Source: Bog-950 sp044228435 | GTDB lineage: Bacteria > Bacteroidota > Bacteroidia > Chitinophagales > LD1 | Assembly: GCA_044228435.1 (NCBI GenBank) | Contig: JBGAUW010000009.1 | Coordinates: 124,001-188,000 of the forward strand | DNA length: 64,000 nucleotides | Direction of reading: 5' to 3' | Part shown: in pieces, positions 34,236-43,656 of the stretch | Layout of the letters: each line of letters begins with the position of its first letter | How positions within the stretch are numbered: the stretch's first letter is position 1 | The notes under the pieces: model-generated | Seen by the model: the letters and a program-made list of their open reading frames with translations, nothing else | Told to the model about the DNA's origin: nothing | The model's database searches: none | Made by a program: the position numbers and the translations under genes

Positions 34236-34940
34236 CTATTGATTTGCAAGATTAAAAATAGAAGCGGCAAATATACCCGCAGTTTCCAGGCGCAACCTGC
34301 TTTTACCTAACGATACAGTTTCGAAACCATTTCTCTCCGCCGCTAACACTTCCTCTTTGGTAAAATCACCTTCAGGCCCAATCATTACTAAAGCGCTACC
34401 TCCACCGCCATAAAGCTGCTTTAAGTGGCGAGACTTTTCGTCGCAATAAGCAATATATTTAAACTCTTCTTCATTGGCCGCTGCAATAAATTCATCAAAT
34501 TTTACCATACCCTTAAGTGTAGGTATAGTAAGCTTAATGCTTTGCTTACAGGCCCCTAAAAGTATCTTCTCAATCCTATCCAGGCGCACCTCTTTTCTTT
34601 CGGAATGTTTGCAGGCCAGCAGAGTAATTCGGCTTACTCCAATTTCTGTTACTTTTTCGGCAAACCACTCCAGCCGTTCTATGTTCTTGGGCGGTGCTAT
34701 GGCTATGTGTAAACCAGGCAGTTTATGGTCATCTACCTCCATTAACCTCACTACCTGCACAGTTACCTCACGCTTGCCAATTGATTTTATACGACTATCG
34801 AACAACTGCCCCGTTCCGTTAAACACAAGCAATTCTTCGCCTTCGCGTTTGCGCAAAACAGCAGCAATGTGGCGCGATTCGTTTTCCTCTAATTCGCAAT
34901 ACTCGTTTAAGGCAGCCGTTGGGCAATAAAATATATTCAC
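34236..34940 (-). CDS. rsmE: 16S rRNA m3U1498 methyltransferase
   Basis: A SPOUT-class methyltransferase of 234 residues. The N-terminal PUA-like part reads ESRHIAAVLRKREGEELLVFNGTGQLF. The SAM-binding knot is at the C-terminus: MIGPEGDFTKEEVLAAERNGFETVSLGKSRLRLETAGIFAA, where the family has IGPEGG(F/L)...LG.RILR.ETA. It methylates U1498 of 16S rRNA in the assembled 30S subunit. Followed after 7 nt by the DUF4159 gene. Confidence 0.95.
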   Translation of the reverse strand: MNIFYCPTAALNEYCELEENESRHIAAVLRKREGEELLVFNGTGQLFDSRIKSIGKREVTVQVVRLMEVDDHKLPGLHIAIAPPKNIERLEWFAEKVTEIGVSRITLLACKHSERKEVRLDRIEKILLGACKQSIKLTIPTLKGMVKFDEFIAAANEEEFKYIAYCDEKSRHLKQLYGGGGSALVMIGPEGDFTKEEVLAAERNGFETVSLGKSRLRLETAGIFAASIFNLANQ

Positions 34941-34970
34941 GGGGGCAAGGTAGCAATCGGGCGCAAGTAA

Positions 34971-35004
34971 AAAAAGGGCATTTAGTTACAAAAACTAAAT
35001 GCCC
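34971..35004 (-). terminator. Terminator of the CHU_C-porP operon
   Basis: On the minus strand GGGCATTTAGTT pairs with AACTAAATGCCC (12 bp) and is followed by a T-run. It begins 39 nt after the porP stop and separates this operon from rsmE. Confidence 0.82.
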
Positions 35005-35042
35005 GGTTAAGAGTTGTAAAAAGATGTTAGGGGTATAGTTAC

Positions 35043-36101
35043 CTAGAACATTACAGGGCAATGGCCCGGGCGCGGTTTTTTGCGTGCACAGCCCTGATAC
35101 ATTAACGAAATCTCAGGCGCCCCTATTGATTTAGATGCTGGCAATAATTTCGATACGTTTATATCGTAGCTAAGGCCGGCACTAAACCCTTTAATATCAA
35201 AGCGGGCATTAATAATTACGGCATCCAGCAAACCACGGTATTGTGCCCCTAAGTGCAAAGCAGTTGTGCTGCGCGCCGGGTCGTTACCCAAAGCAGTTTT
35301 AAAATTACACCCTACGTTAAACTCATAGGCCGTTCTTTGCACCAACACTAAAAAGTTTGGCATTATGGTAAGTCTTTTACCAGCCGGTAAGGCCATGCCT
35401 CCGTGTATAGTAACCTTCATATTCAGGCGCTCGTTGCCGGTAGTGCTTCTATCCTGTCCGCTTGGGTAAAACGAAATACGGGGCTGGTTAACATGGCTTA
35501 ATGCAAACCCTAAATAATAGTTGCTGTTGTTACGGGCCAAAGCGCTGTATATTAAGCCAAAACCTGCATCGCCAAACATTACTCTGGTGCGGCCAAACGT
35601 TTCGCGCGTTCCGTTAGGGTCTACCGTTCCGGTTGATGGATCGTATTGCGAATCGAAGGTAGCCTTGCTGGGGTTAATACTGCGGTGATTGAAAGCACCC
35701 TGCAAACCAGCCGATATCTGCATGGTACCTTTACGGTTAAGCATAAAGTGATAAGCAAACGAAAGTTCTACACGGTTAGAGTTGAAATTAATATCGCCTG
35801 CCTGATCAGAAAAGAACGAAATACCTAACCCCGCAAAGCTGTTGTATTTGGTAATTTTACCAATAGCCATATCGGCACCGCCTGCAATTGTGCGGTAGGT
35901 GTTACCGGTTGAAACAGTCATCCACTGCGTACGGAAATTAACGTAAGCGCGGTAATCGCAATTGCTAAGCCCGGCAAAAGCAGGATTTAACGCAAGCGGT
36001 GAAGCATTGTATTGCGAGAAGTGAATATCCTGCGCTTTTGCTGCTGTAAAAAACAACGCAATACCTGTAATAAAAATTGCTTTCAGTAGATTTTTTGCCA
36101 T
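35043..36101 (-). CDS. PorP/SprF-family T9SS outer-membrane protein
   Basis: 352 residues. The signal peptide ends FFTAAKAQ, and the family start DIHFSQYNASPLALNPAFAGLSNCDYRAYVNFRTQW is intact. A beta-barrel pattern follows (alternating hydrophobic strands, GxGxSFFSDQAGDINFN, SAGLSYDINVSKL). PorP/SprF proteins help T9SS type B cargo reach and attach to the cell surface. The gene lies 11 nt after the giant CHU_C gene on the same strand, the standard pairing, and was probably co-evolved with it. Outer membrane. Confidence 0.95.
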   Translation of the reverse strand: MAKNLLKAIFITGIALFFTAAKAQDIHFSQYNASPLALNPAFAGLSNCDYRAYVNFRTQWMTVSTGNTYRTIAGGADMAIGKITKYNSFAGLGISFFSDQAGDINFNSNRVELSFAYHFMLNRKGTMQISAGLQGAFNHRSINPSKATFDSQYDPSTGTVDPNGTRETFGRTRVMFGDAGFGLIYSALARNNSNYYLGFALSHVNQPRISFYPSGQDRSTTGNERLNMKVTIHGGMALPAGKRLTIMPNFLVLVQRTAYEFNVGCNFKTALGNDPARSTTALHLGAQYRGLLDAVIINARFDIKGFSAGLSYDINVSKLLPASKSIGAPEISLMYQGCARKKPRPGHCPVMF

Positions 36102-36112
36102 GTTTCTTCCTT

Positions 36113-39100
36113 TTATCTTATCAACGTAATGTTGCCGCTACCGGTAACAATATCATGGTTTATACATTCAATTTCATACGTATAAACGAATACCGCCGGA
36201 TTTAGTTTCTCTCCCCCCCTATCCGTTCCGTCCCAGCCAAAGCGGGGTTCGTTAGCAGTACCGTTCAAACTTTCAAAAACCAACTTACCCCACCGGTCAA
36301 AAATACGCAGGTTATTTATGCGTGTTGCCGCAAGCCCCCGTATCATAAATATATCATTTATACCATCGCCATTTGGTGTAAAGGTGTTAGGCACGTAAAT
36401 AATGCTTTGGTTACAATTGTTAAGCACCGTAATAGTAACACAAGCCGGTGTTGAACAGGTAATACCATTTTTACCATAATAAGCCGATACGCAATACGTA
36501 GTAGTTTGGGTAGGCGTAGCAACCGGGTTAGGGCAAGTGCGGCAGTCTAACGTCTCGTCCGGCGACCATACCAGGCTATCCACCTTTCCGCCAATTTGGG
36601 TAGTTATGTTGGAACTTAAACCCAATACTATCTGGTCGGGTGTAGCAGTTACTTCCACCTCTACCGGTTGAACAACCTGAATGCTGAATGTATCGCTGGC
36701 GGCATCACAAACACCATTAACTGCGCTAATAATGTAACCAACGTTGCCTAATGGGTTAATGGTAACAACAGATGAATTCGGGTCACTTATCCAGGTAGAA
36801 GGTGTCCATGTAACATTATCAAATACTCCGGTAACAGTGTACTGTACAGAAGAGCCAAGGCACACCGTGGTATCGCCGGGATATACAAACAGTTGCGAAA
36901 TAGAATCTGTTTGAACCGTTTGAACTATCGTATCAAGGCAACCGTTTAAATCGTGCACCACAAACTGAACATCGTGCGGGCCCGGAGGAAACGTGAACGA
37001 TGTATTGCAGTTGGTGCTCACCACAGGCGAAGGCGAACCTAACCACAGCACCCATAAACAGGAATCGATAGCACCATCTCCACTTAGCGAACTACTGGTT
37101 AATAGCATTGGCGTGTCTTCACAGGATGTAGTCCAGTTAAATCTTGCCGTAGGCGTTTCATTCAGGGTAACCTGTATGTTTGCTGTATCATGGCACTGGT
37201 TCAGGTCAGTTACGGCAAGTTGTATATTATACGTAGCCTGATATGGTGCGGTAAATAAACGGCAAGGCGGATTTGCGCCACTAAAGCCACCCTGGTTAAA
37301 TCCAAAATCCCAATCCCAGGTTTGTACTGCTGTAATGCTGGTCGATAAATCAGTAAAGCATAAAAGTTGATCGCTGCAAATTACAGTATCGTTTAATGAG
37401 AATGCTGCCTGCGGTTGAGGGAAAACTGTAATGCTGCGCATAGCTGTATCAAGGCATCCATTATCATCAGTTACAGTTTCTATAACGTTGTAAATACCGG
37501 GGCTCGGATACTGGTAACAAACATTTGCACCTGGTAAACTATCGCCGTTTCCAAAATTGTATTGCCAACCTACAAGGGTTCCGTTAATGCTAGTACTCGA
37601 ATCTGTTACACAAATAGTATCTTCTAAACACACGTTTGCTACAAGGCCAAAATTGGCAAAAACCCTCGCTACACTTGCACTAAGCGTATCTACACCAAAG
37701 CAACCAAAGTTATCGGTAACGGTAAGCACAAAAGTTGTATCCTGATAGATAGTGGTAAATGGATTACATATAGCCGGGTTTGTAACCATGCCCGGTGGCG
37801 ACCACTGGCAAGTATTAGAACCGCTGCCGATCAGCTGGGTAGGTACGCCGTAGCAGAACGCCGCGTTAGGGCCTGCTACTGCTATTGGTTTAGGCACAAC
37901 CCTAATTACAAAGCCACTATCGCAATCAGCACAACCAACACTATCGTATACACATAAATGAACCGTGTAATAACCACCTGCCATATAGGTATGGCATGGG
38001 TTAGGCCCCGAAGTACTATCCGTAAATCCATCGCCAAAATCCCAATACCAAAACTCAGCCGCTGTAATAGTATCCACAAACGATGTATCATGAAAGCAGG
38101 TACTGGTTTCTGCACATATCAATGTATCATCGGCATAAAACCCAACTATGGGTATTTTGGGTATTAGCACTACCTTATTACTGGTAAAGGTATCGCGGCA
38201 ACCAAAATTGCTGGTAACCGTAAATGTAAGTGGAAACTCGCCTGATTGAGAGTAATAGTGAGAAGGGTTTGGTACGCCACGCACAATTCCCGGGTCGTTA
38301 GGGTCGCCAAAATCCCAACTCCAATCCACATTATATGACAGATAATCGGGTAAAGTAAAGCGGGTAGAATCGAAGAAGTTAACAGTTCCCGAAACACAAA
38401 TACCATAGTTATCAAAGGCAATATCTATTACCGGCGAATCGATGTATACAAACGAATCATTTACCAGCACCAGGCACCCCGTTTGGTCGCCCAGCGTTAA
38501 CTGGGGTTGACAGCTATCGGCTATACAATAAGGCACATGAAAATCGTAAACTCGCGGAGCCAATTCTGTTCCTACAGGAAAAATTGGATTCTTCTGCTCA
38601 AAACCCTGGTTACATCCATATACAAAAGTAAGCTGCGTAGCTTTTACGGTAGAAACCACAAAATCCACAGTATCTTTACAGGCGCAAATCCCTCTTGGCG
38701 AATGGCTGATAGTTCCATAAGGGCCATCAATAACTACGGTATCCACCAGCAGGGTATCGCGGCAACCGTTATTGGTAACTACAGTTAATATTACAGGGTA
38801 AACGCCCGCCTGCACATAAAAATCGCAGGGATTAACTTCCAAATATTCGCGGTTACCAAAATCCCAGGTATAAATATCTGTGGTCGAATCGATATATTGC
38901 GAAGTATTTATACCACACACACCTACCGGCGGGTTAGGGCACGAAGCATAATTACGCGATAGATAACCCGATAACTCAGGTTGATGCACGTGCATTATAA
39001 GCGTATCTGATTTATTGCATGTGCCACCGGCTACCGAATAAACAAATAGAAAATCTCCGGAAGTATTATAAGTTAAGCAGGGAGGCGAATGGCCTATAAA

Positions 39101-41983
39101 ACTGTCTATATTACTACCCTGAAACTGCCACCGCTCTACTAAGCTAACGCCGCTGGATGTATTATTGGTGATACACACAGTGCTACCGGGGCATATATTG
39201 GTATCCACCTCTATTGAACCATAAACAGGGGTTCCGGCGGTAACAACTTTTGTAATTGAATCTTCGCAGCCGTATTTATTTGTAACGCGTAACTTAACCG
39301 AACGACTACCTAATGGAAAATAACGAACCGGATTCGATTCTATCGATGTATCGCCTCCGCCAAAATCCCAATGCCAGGCAACAATAGAATCGCACCCAAC
39401 ACCCTGCGCAATTGAGTCAATAGCAGCGGCGAAAAAGTGAAATGAATCGGGCAGGCAAAGATTGGTTGGCCCAAAATCAACACTAAAAAGACACCTGATA
39501 GCCGTACCATAGGCGGTATCGACACAACCTCCGGGTGCAGTGTAAACCATATAAGGGTACCACACGCCGGGGTAATAGCTATGCAGTACAGAAATACCGG
39601 GTTGCGATGGGTTACCATCGCCCCAATACCATCGGGTTTGCCCATTGCTTGCACCGGGGGTGTTATTAGTATATCGGTAAGGTAATGTTGTAACTCCACA
39701 GCCGGAAACATAATCGGGGGTAAAAGAGGCCGTTACACCCGCACAAGCGGTTTGTATATTTTGCGTTTTGGTATGCTCGCAACCTGTACTATCATTAAAA
39801 GCGGTCAAACTAACCTCGCAGGTATCGCAACGGGGCAAAATAATGCAGGGCGAAAATGTGTTAAATGTATCGGGGGCGCAACTAAAATCCCAATGGAAAC
39901 GGTTAGCCCCAACGGTGGTATTGGTAAAGCAAACCAAATCACCCGTATTACAATTTGTTTCGGCTAAAAAGCTGGCAGCAGGGGGTTTTATAACTACATG
40001 CACCTTCATGGTGTCACCTTCACAACTATCCAACACCGGTATAATCACCGCATCAAAATCGCCAAAACTTTGGTAGGTATGCGAAAAAGATGTTACCCCC
40101 CCCTCAACAAACGTTGTAGCTGTAGGGTCTGTTTCATCACCGTAATGCACTATTAACCGGTTAAACCGGCAAGGCCCGGTTACTGTAAAGCTTACCGAAT
40201 CTTCTTCAAAGCACATAACGCTATCGATAACAGAAACGCGACAAGTTTGCTCAGCACCTACACAAAAAGCAGCATTAGCCCATGTAGTAGATACACAACC
40301 GTTCGATGTGTTTATTTGCATTTTTACATCGTAGCAACCCACCTGGTTTGGCTGGTAAGTACGTGTAAATGCCGAGCCATTAGGGTGGTAATAATCTAAC
40401 ACAGTAGAGCTATCTTTGTAAATCCAAAACTGGTACCTGCTTATTGTGTAGTTAGCCAGAGGATCTATAAAAGTTATACTTTGCGGCGTTACATCAATAG
40501 GCCCGCATCCGTGCAAATCTCCGGTTACAATTACAGTAGGTCTCACGGTATCTACCCTTATAAAGTTAGCCTCTCTTCTTAGCTTAAAGCACCCGTTAGT
40601 CGATGTAATAGCTAAAGAAACATTTCTATTACCCAAACCAAGGTAACTTACCGGCGCCGGTGCAACATCGGTGCTACTGCTGGGTATAGACCCTGCTCCA
40701 AAATTCCATACATAGCTGCTACCTGGTGGTGCAGTAGAGCAGTTGCGAAAGGTGGTGGTTAAGTTTGTTTGGCAAGTAGCGGTGCTATCTGCTGTAAAAC
40801 AGACCGAAGGGTTTGCTTTTAATTCAAAAGCGTTTGGCACAACAAGTGAGTCGGTACATCCGGGGCCATAACTACCAATTAGCGTTACTCTATAGGTGCC
40901 AATATTGGTAAGAGGTACACATACACTATCGCCTGTAAAAGGCCCTAAACTAACAGGTGGGTTACCACCACTAACCCGCCACCTGGGTACGGGCAAAAAA
41001 GGTTGACTTAGATCGCGAAGGCAAAGCAATGCGGTTTGGCCAGAGTCGACACATTTAGAACTGGTATCTTGCCTGAATGCAAGCTGAGGAGCGGCAAAAA
41101 CGCAAATAAAATTCGATCGGGTCAAAGAATCGCTACAGCCGAAGGTGTTAGATACCACCAGTTTTACATTATAACAATTTAATGCAGAGGGGAAGGTATA
41201 CGTAAAACGCCTCGATGCACTGGATTGCAATGGTTGGTTATTTACATACCAGGCGTAGTTAAATCCGGGCCCACTGCTATCGGCTGTAAAATTAGAGGTT
41301 AAACTGCTAACGCAAACACCCGATGAAACATCTACCGTAAAATTAGCCCTTGGAGGTTGCTGAACACAAACGGCATTGCTTACTCTTTTAGTAGAGAAAC
41401 AGCCGCAACTACTTTTAGCAACTACCACTACATCATAACACTGTGGAAAGCAGTTGCCTGAATAAAGGTGGGTAACAGTAGTTGGATTGGATGAATCGAT
41501 GGTAATATTACCGCAGCCCCACTGCACCCTGGTTAAATCAATTACCCCACAGCTACTGCTGTTGTTCATATTTACGGTAACTGTTTGCGGAGCACAAAAA
41601 GCAGTTGGGGATATAGATACTATGTTTATTTGAGGAGTATCGGCAATAAGTATGTTATTTTTAGAAGAACTACAATTTCCGTTGGTAGTGGTAGATACCA
41701 TAGTTAAATTATAACAACCTGCTACCGATGGAATATACGAAAAATTGGGGTTTAGGCCCGGTTGCGTAGTAAACACCGTACCCCCGGAACACCTGGTTAA
41801 GGTCCATATACGATTGGTAACAGGCGGCACTTCGGCTGTGTCATTGGCGTAGGCCAAAATAGGTATAGGTATACAGCCCGAATCGCTGTTTAGGAAAGTA
41901 AAACTACAGGTTTGGGCAAATAAATTATTGACACCAAGCAAAGTAAAAACTATAAAAGAGAGCGATAGTAAAAGCTTTTTCAA
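36113..41983 (-). CDS. Giant PKD-repeat surface protein with CHU_C (T9SS type B) C-terminal domain
   Basis: 1956 residues with signal peptide KKLLLSLSFIVFTLLGVNNLFAQ. About sixteen PKD/Ig-like modules follow, with repeated patterns such as WDFG.G, CYxVxLxVTNxxGC and pairs of Cys per module. The last ~90 residues are a typical CHU_C gliding-motility C-terminal domain: YVPNTFTPNGDGINDIF, IFDRWGKLVFES, PAVFVYTYEIEC, GNITLIR. The start is TTG (41983): no in-frame ATG occurs upstream before a stop. The protein is expected to be a surface adhesin or filament, exported by T9SS with the neighbouring PorP/SprF protein. No enzymatic domain is seen. Confidence 0.94.
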   Translation of the reverse strand: MKKLLLSLSFIVFTLLGVNNLFAQTCSFTFLNSDSGCIPIPILAYANDTAEVPPVTNRIWTLTRCSGGTVFTTQPGLNPNFSYIPSVAGCYNLTMVSTTTNGNCSSSKNNILIADTPQINIVSISPTAFCAPQTVTVNMNNSSSCGVIDLTRVQWGCGNITIDSSNPTTVTHLYSGNCFPQCYDVVVVAKSSCGCFSTKRVSNAVCVQQPPRANFTVDVSSGVCVSSLTSNFTADSSGPGFNYAWYVNNQPLQSSASRRFTYTFPSALNCYNVKLVVSNTFGCSDSLTRSNFICVFAAPQLAFRQDTSSKCVDSGQTALLCLRDLSQPFLPVPRWRVSGGNPPVSLGPFTGDSVCVPLTNIGTYRVTLIGSYGPGCTDSLVVPNAFELKANPSVCFTADSTATCQTNLTTTFRNCSTAPPGSSYVWNFGAGSIPSSSTDVAPAPVSYLGLGNRNVSLAITSTNGCFKLRREANFIRVDTVRPTVIVTGDLHGCGPIDVTPQSITFIDPLANYTISRYQFWIYKDSSTVLDYYHPNGSAFTRTYQPNQVGCYDVKMQINTSNGCVSTTWANAAFCVGAEQTCRVSVIDSVMCFEEDSVSFTVTGPCRFNRLIVHYGDETDPTATTFVEGGVTSFSHTYQSFGDFDAVIIPVLDSCEGDTMKVHVVIKPPAASFLAETNCNTGDLVCFTNTTVGANRFHWDFSCAPDTFNTFSPCIILPRCDTCEVSLTAFNDSTGCEHTKTQNIQTACAGVTASFTPDYVSGCGVTTLPYRYTNNTPGASNGQTRWYWGDGNPSQPGISVLHSYYPGVWYPYMVYTAPGGCVDTAYGTAIRCLFSVDFGPTNLCLPDSFHFFAAAIDSIAQGVGCDSIVAWHWDFGGGDTSIESNPVRYFPLGSRSVKLRVTNKYGCEDSITKVVTAGTPVYGSIEVDTNICPGSTVCITNNTSSGVSLVERWQFQGSNIDSFIGHSPPCLTYNTSGDFLFVYSVAGGTCNKSDTLIMHVHQPELSGYLSRNYASCPNPPVGVCGINTSQYIDSTTDIYTWDFGNREYLEVNPCDFYVQAGVYPVILTVVTNNGCRDTLLVDTVVIDGPYGTISHSPRGICACKDTVDFVVSTVKATQLTFVYGCNQGFEQKNPIFPVGTELAPRVYDFHVPYCIADSCQPQLTLGDQTGCLVLVNDSFVYIDSPVIDIAFDNYGICVSGTVNFFDSTRFTLPDYLSYNVDWSWDFGDPNDPGIVRGVPNPSHYYSQSGEFPLTFTVTSNFGCRDTFTSNKVVLIPKIPIVGFYADDTLICAETSTCFHDTSFVDTITAAEFWYWDFGDGFTDSTSGPNPCHTYMAGGYYTVHLCVYDSVGCADCDSGFVIRVVPKPIAVAGPNAAFCYGVPTQLIGSGSNTCQWSPPGMVTNPAICNPFTTIYQDTTFVLTVTDNFGCFGVDTLSASVARVFANFGLVANVCLEDTICVTDSSTSINGTLVGWQYNFGNGDSLPGANVCYQYPSPGIYNVIETVTDDNGCLDTAMRSITVFPQPQAAFSLNDTVICSDQLLCFTDLSTSITAVQTWDWDFGFNQGGFSGANPPCRLFTAPYQATYNIQLAVTDLNQCHDTANIQVTLNETPTARFNWTTSCEDTPMLLTSSSLSGDGAIDSCLWVLWLGSPSPVVSTNCNTSFTFPPGPHDVQFVVHDLNGCLDTIVQTVQTDSISQLFVYPGDTTVCLGSSVQYTVTGVFDNVTWTPSTWISDPNSSVVTINPLGNVGYIISAVNGVCDAASDTFSIQVVQPVEVEVTATPDQIVLGLSSNITTQIGGKVDSLVWSPDETLDCRTCPNPVATPTQTTTYCVSAYYGKNGITCSTPACVTITVLNNCNQSIIYVPNTFTPNGDGINDIFMIRGLAATRINNLRIFDRWGKLVFESLNGTANEPRFGWDGTDRGGEKLNPAVFVYTYEIECINHDIVTGSGNITLIR

Positions 41984-42184
41984 ACCGACATATTTTTCGT
42001 TACAGAAAAATTCAAATTAACCTGTTGCTAAAAGTAGATTAAAAATATCAAACCAACGTTGCAACATACAACTATATTTTTTCAACTTTTTGTAAACATA
42101 GGTAAATGTGCATTATATTATAATCAACAAATAAGGTGTAGATACTTAGCTATAATAAGATGGCGTTAACAGCAAGGTATAAAT

Positions 42185-42192
42185 TATCTTCG
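42185..42192 (+). promoter_or_regulatory. -7-like box TATCTTCG, 4 nt before the NlpC/P60 ATG
   Basis: TATCTTCG is one change from TAnnTTTG and ends 4 nt before the ATG at 42197, suggesting a leaderless transcript. The -33 position shows no TTTG. Confidence 0.35.
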
Positions 42193-42196
42193 AAAA

Positions 42197-42967
42197 ATGA
42201 AATACGGCATAGCAGCATTAAGCATTATACCTTTAAGAAAAGAGGCCAGCCACCGGAGCGAAATGGTATCGCAATTACTATTTGGCGAAACCTACGAAAT
42301 TATACAGGAGCAAAACAACTGGCTGTTTGTCAAATGCAGTTACGATGGTTACGAGGGGTGGATAGACCAAAACCAATTTAACGAGTTGGCCGAACGCGAT
42401 TTTAACAACATAATAGCCAATGATAATGGCCTTGCGCTCGACCTTGTAAGTAGCGCTACCTCTGGCTACCATTCGGTGCCAATTGTAGCCGGCAGCAACC
42501 TGCCTTTTTTTGATGGGCTAAATTTTAAAACCGGTAAAGAAAAATTTATTTACAACGGCCAGGCCATCCAAAGCGAAGGTAAAAACACCTCGCTGGTAGA
42601 ACGTGTTGCCATGCGCTATTTAAACGCCCCTTATCTTTGGGGGGGGCGTTCTCCCTTTGGAATTGATTGCAGCGGCTTTACCCAGGTTGTTTATAAGTTT
42701 ACGGGTGTAAAGCTATTACGCGATGCTTACCAGCAGGCTGAACAAGGCACACTGCTTAATTTTATAGACGAAGCCCAACAAGGCGACCTGGCCTTTTTTA
42801 ACAACCCCGAAGGAAAAATTACCCATGTGGGCATTGTGTTGCGCGATAACCGCATTATACACGCTGCCGGGAAGGTTCGCATTGATAAAATTGACCATTT
42901 TGGAATTTACAATGCCGATTTAAAAAAGTATTCGCACCAGCTTAAGGTAATTAAACGCGTTTTTTAA
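42197..42967 (+). CDS. NlpC/P60-family cysteine peptidase with SH3-like domains
   Basis: 256 residues. Two SH3b-like domains (~1-125; GIAALSIIPLRKEASHRSEMVSQLLFGE start) precede a C40 peptidase domain with catalytic Cys C158 in FGIDCSGFTQ, His H210 in THVGIVL and the third polar residue in IIHAAGKV. The layout matches the YkfC-like peptidoglycan-peptide hydrolases that cut gamma-D-Glu-diaminopimelate. No signal peptide, so it probably acts on recycled muropeptides in the cytoplasm. Its stop overlaps the sirtuin ATG by one base (TAATG), so translation is coupled. Confidence 0.9.
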   Translation: MKYGIAALSIIPLRKEASHRSEMVSQLLFGETYEIIQEQNNWLFVKCSYDGYEGWIDQNQFNELAERDFNNIIANDNGLALDLVSSATSGYHSVPIVAGSNLPFFDGLNFKTGKEKFIYNGQAIQSEGKNTSLVERVAMRYLNAPYLWGGRSPFGIDCSGFTQVVYKFTGVKLLRDAYQQAEQGTLLNFIDEAQQGDLAFFNNPEGKITHVGIVLRDNRIIHAAGKVRIDKIDHFGIYNADLKKYSHQLKVIKRVF

Positions 42968-43656
42968 TGAAAAAGAAAATTGCAGTGTTAACCGGTGCAG
43001 GCATAAGTGCCGAAAGCGGAATTAAAACCTTTAGAGATAGTAACGGGCTTTGGGAAGAACATCGCGTAGAAGATGTGGCATCGCCGGAAGGCTGGGCACG
43101 CAACCCGGAACTGGTGTTGAATTTTTATAACCAACGGCGCCGACAACTTTTGCAATGCCAACCAAACAGGGCGCACTTTGCGCTGGCCGAATTAGAGGCA
43201 AAATATGAGGTAACTATTATTACACAAAATGTTGACGACTTACACGAACGGGCAGGTAGCACGGACATAGTACATCTGCATGGCGAGTTGCTTAAAATGC
43301 GGGGTGTAGCAGATGAATCTGTTGTTTATGAGTGCGAAGAGGATATTAATTTAGGCGACCTCTGCCTTAAGGGTTCGCAGTTACGGCCGCATATTGTATG
43401 GTTTGGAGAAGCCGTACCAAAAATTGAAGAGGCGGCATATATTGTAGGGCATGCCGACATAGTTATAATTATTGGAACATCTTTGTTAGTGTATCCTGCT
43501 GCCGGTTTAATACACTATAGCAAATACGAAACCCCAAAGTGGTTGGTAGACCCTGCCGAAATGCAGTTACCACGTATACCCAACCTTAAGTTTATTAACG
43601 AGAAAGCAACCGTAGGTGTAGATTACCTGGTAAAACAATTGATGGCCGATGCTTAA
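42967..43656 (+). CDS. cobB: Sir2-family NAD-dependent deacylase (class III type)
   Basis: 229 residues. NAD-site motifs are TGAGISAESGIKTFRD (~9) and TQNVDDLHERAGS (~87); the catalytic His is H105 (HLHGEL). The Tyr-Arg pair Y54-R57 (FYNQRR) is the mark of class III sirtuins, which remove succinyl, malonyl or glutaryl groups as well as acetyl. The usual zinc CxxC pairs are absent: only C123 and C133 lie in the insert before GSQLRPHIVWFGE. Translation is coupled to the preceding NlpC gene (1-nt overlap) and to menC (8-nt overlap). Confidence 0.93.
   Translation: MKKKIAVLTGAGISAESGIKTFRDSNGLWEEHRVEDVASPEGWARNPELVLNFYNQRRRQLLQCQPNRAHFALAELEAKYEVTIITQNVDDLHERAGSTDIVHLHGELLKMRGVADESVVYECEEDINLGDLCLKGSQLRPHIVWFGEAVPKIEEAAYIVGHADIVIIIGTSLLVYPAAGLIHYSKYETPKWLVDPAEMQLPRIPNLKFINEKATVGVDYLVKQLMADA

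Noticed and set aside
34474..34929. 151-codon plus-strand frame antisense to rsmE
   Set aside because: The opposite strand encodes a clear RsmE; this frame has no start context or family motif.
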